Shown in pieces: positions 22,267-23,495 of a DNA stretch of 23,495 nucleotides; position 1 is the stretch's first letter, and every line of letters begins with the position of its first letter. Origin of the DNA: Ignavibacteria bacterium UBA7675 (GTDB taxonomy: Bacteria; Bacteroidota; Ignavibacteria; Kapaibacteriales; UB7675). The stretch covers positions 1 to 23,495 of the forward strand of contig DLHF01000074.1 in the NCBI GenBank assembly GCA_002483085.1, in the 5' to 3' direction. The translations under genes were made by a program, and so were the position numbers. The notes under the pieces were generated by a model. The model worked only from the letters and a program-made list of their open reading frames with translations. It searched no databases and was not told the DNA's origin.

Positions 22267-23495
22267 TCACGCATAGCGCTCGAAGTACCCATTGCCAGCC
22301 CCGCGCTGGCGCGGCGGAATAATTACTACCGGCTCACGCGGCTCATCTGGGGCAAGATGGCGGAACGACCGCACGAACTCCTGCCTGCTCTTCTGCTCTT
22401 CCTGCGTCTGGCCTCCCTGCTTCCACGAGCGGGGATCGCCTTGAACAATGTCCTGCTGCTTTGTGCGCACTTCAATATGTTCTACCTGTAGCCCTGCCTG
22501 CGCGAGTTTCTCTTTCAGCGCCGGAAGTTGTGCTTCTACAAGCTTGCGAGCATCAGGAGTTTCGGTGTGAATGGACACCTCCGTCTGCCTGTCCTTTACA
22601 GAAATAGCAATCACTACTTCGCCGAGCGCTTCGGGTGCCAATGTCATCTGAACAAATCCACCCCCACCAACTGGGAATGTGCGTATGGCATTCTGCACTG
22701 TACGCGGAATATCCGCAGGAACTACCTGCCGATATGTGCGGACAGGCGGCAGGGGATTTCTTACACCCTGGAATGGTGCATAGACCGGACGTGTATCGGG
22801 CAGCACAGCTTCGTTTTCTGGCTTAGTCGGAATTTTCTCCGCTGTACCACTCTCTGCAACCGAAAATGTATGGCTGCTTTCTTCTTTACCAGTACCAGCA
22901 CTGCTATTCCACAGCGACTCCATCTGTGCAAAAGACTGATCGCGACTGCTTCTATCCTGTTGCGGATTGCCCCCTTGGTCGCCAGGCTTTGCCTGCGACA
23001 CAGCCGAGAGAGCGCCTATAGACGTCGACGGTACAGCATATGGATCGGCGCTGTTCATTCTCTGCGCCATCAGCCTGCCTACAGTTGTCCTCGGATGCTC
23101 ATACACACGGTCTGTAAGGGGAAGCATCCGACCAGTGCGAACCGCATTTTCATGTGTGGCTCGCCCTTCGTCTTGCACGGATGGCTCGCCCTGAACAGGA
23201 AGGATATTATCCTTGTCGGGTGCAGTCGATGTCGGATCCGTAGCGACACTCTCGCCACCGGGCATAAGCGCGGCAGCCGCACGAGGTGCTGTATCAATAT
23301 TTATATATTTATCATGCGCCTGTTCCGATCTTACCACAGGCTCGTTTCTGTACATAAATTCCGGTGCACTTACCGGTTCCAGCTCTGCTACAGGTACTGG
23401 CTTTGCCGAATATGCAGGTTTTGTCGCTTGTTCCGGTTTTTCCGCTTGTTCCGGTTTTGTCGCTTGTTCCGGTTTTGCCGCTTGTTCCGGTTTTG
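22267..23495 (-). CDS. fliK: Flagellar hook-length control protein FliK (partial, N-terminus outside window)
   Basis: The frame is open to the right edge of the window, so at least 408 residues are visible and the start lies beyond it. The internal ATG at 23355 is probably not the start. The C-terminal Flg_hook domain is clear: GGFVQMTLAPEALGEVVIAI, then SIHTETPDARKLVEAQLPAL and KEKLAQAGLQVEHIEV, followed by a charged glutamine-rich tail. FliK measures hook length and switches the export apparatus from hook to filament substrates. The rest is low-complexity, proline- and acid-rich sequence as in other FliK proteins. Near the window edge is a tandem hexapeptide KPEQA(A/T/E). fliK is the first visible gene of the cluster, followed by flgD after 50 bp. 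Confidence 0.9.
   Translation of the reverse strand, partial: KPEQAAKPEQATKPEQAEKPEQATKPAYSAKPVPVAELEPVSAPEFMYRNEPVVRSEQAHDKYINIDTAPRAAAALMPGGESVATDPTSTAPDKDNILPVQGEPSVQDEGRATHENAVRTGRMLPLTDRVYEHPRTTVGRLMAQRMNSADPYAVPSTSIGALSAVSQAKPGDQGGNPQQDRSSRDQSFAQMESLWNSSAGTGKEESSHTFSVAESGTAEKIPTKPENEAVLPDTRPVYAPFQGVRNPLPPVRTYRQVVPADIPRTVQNAIRTFPVGGGGFVQMTLAPEALGEVVIAISVKDRQTEVSIHTETPDARKLVEAQLPALKEKLAQAGLQVEHIEVRTKQQDIVQGDPRSWKQGGQTQEEQKSRQEFVRSFRHLAPDEPREPVVIIPPRQRGAGNGYFERYA
23419..23495. repeat. 18-bp tandem repeat in fliK
   Basis: Four consecutive 18-bp units of the type TTTTGTCGCTTGTTCCGG (23419-23490) plus the start of a fifth at the window edge; the units differ at one to three positions. On the minus strand each encodes KPEQA plus A, T or E. 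The repeat preserves the frame. Confidence 0.9.

Noticed and set aside
23419..23495. CRISPR array at the right edge
   Set aside because: The 18-bp units are directly adjacent without spacers and encode a protein repeat in frame with fliK.

Overview
The window looks like chromosomal DNA of a flagellated bacterium of the FCB group (Bacteroidota / Chlorobi / Ignavibacteria / Kapabacteria side). Three things seen in the sequence point there. First, there is a remnant of a type IX secretion (Por) C-terminal sorting domain. Second, two promoters match the Bacteroidota pattern TTG/TTTG-N20-TAnnTTTG, in front of tRNA-Arg and of a DUF952 gene. Third, most housekeeping genes lack a Shine-Dalgarno sequence. 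The flagellar hook genes, which include the TIGR02530-type 'flagellar operon protein', favour a motile lineage such as Ignavibacteria or Kapabacteria over classical Bacteroidetes. The species assignment is inference.

Layout: 1-2359 (minus): queE followed by mgtE. 2530-3879 (plus): UDP-glucose 6-dehydrogenase. 3880-5105: gene-poor, with two dispersed repeats, several terminator-like hairpins and an orphan type IX sorting domain. 5106-5765 (minus): a GH25 lysozyme without signal peptide. 6098-6433 (plus): a DUF952 protein. 6532-6605 (minus): tRNA-Arg(CCU) with its own promoter and terminator. 6744-8162 (minus): a hypothetical gene, ybeY and a DUF494/Smg-family gene in one direction. 8466-9028 (plus): a decayed TPR gene. 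9083-11008 (plus): thrS, followed by a terminator and a tight cluster of three DnaA-box-like 9-mers. 11423-12265 (plus): a YpfJ-type zinc metallopeptidase. 12660-16209 (plus): a two-gene unit made of a 90-residue membrane protein and a 1091-residue protein combining a DUF4011-like region, an SF1 helicase and a PD-(D/E)XK nuclease. 16204-17148 (minus): a cation diffusion facilitator, convergent and overlapping the helicase stop by 6 bp. 17310-18617 (minus): rho. 19140 to the window end (minus): the flagellar hook cluster fliK-flgD-(repeat)-TIGR02530 gene-flgE.

The most notable items are these. (1) The small membrane protein plus helicase-nuclease pair is a candidate anti-phage or genome-maintenance system; its large protein resembles the DUF4011-helicase-Vsr architecture described for the Hhe defence system. 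(2) A dispersed repeat family of 50-73 bp occurs four times, always between genes, with conserved ends and a variable centre. One copy sits inside the flagellar operon and one abuts the broken type IX sorting domain. (3) A DnaA-box cluster lies behind thrS. (4) A set of terminator hairpins shares a GGGGAG apical-loop motif.

How the genes work together: FliK (hook length), FlgD (hook cap) and FlgE (hook subunit) build one structure, and the TIGR02530 protein travels with them. queE and mgtE, and the hypothetical-ybeY-smg group, are co-directional housekeeping clusters. The membrane protein and helicase-nuclease are separated by one base and are very likely co-expressed. No rRNA, CRISPR array, transposase or integrase was seen.
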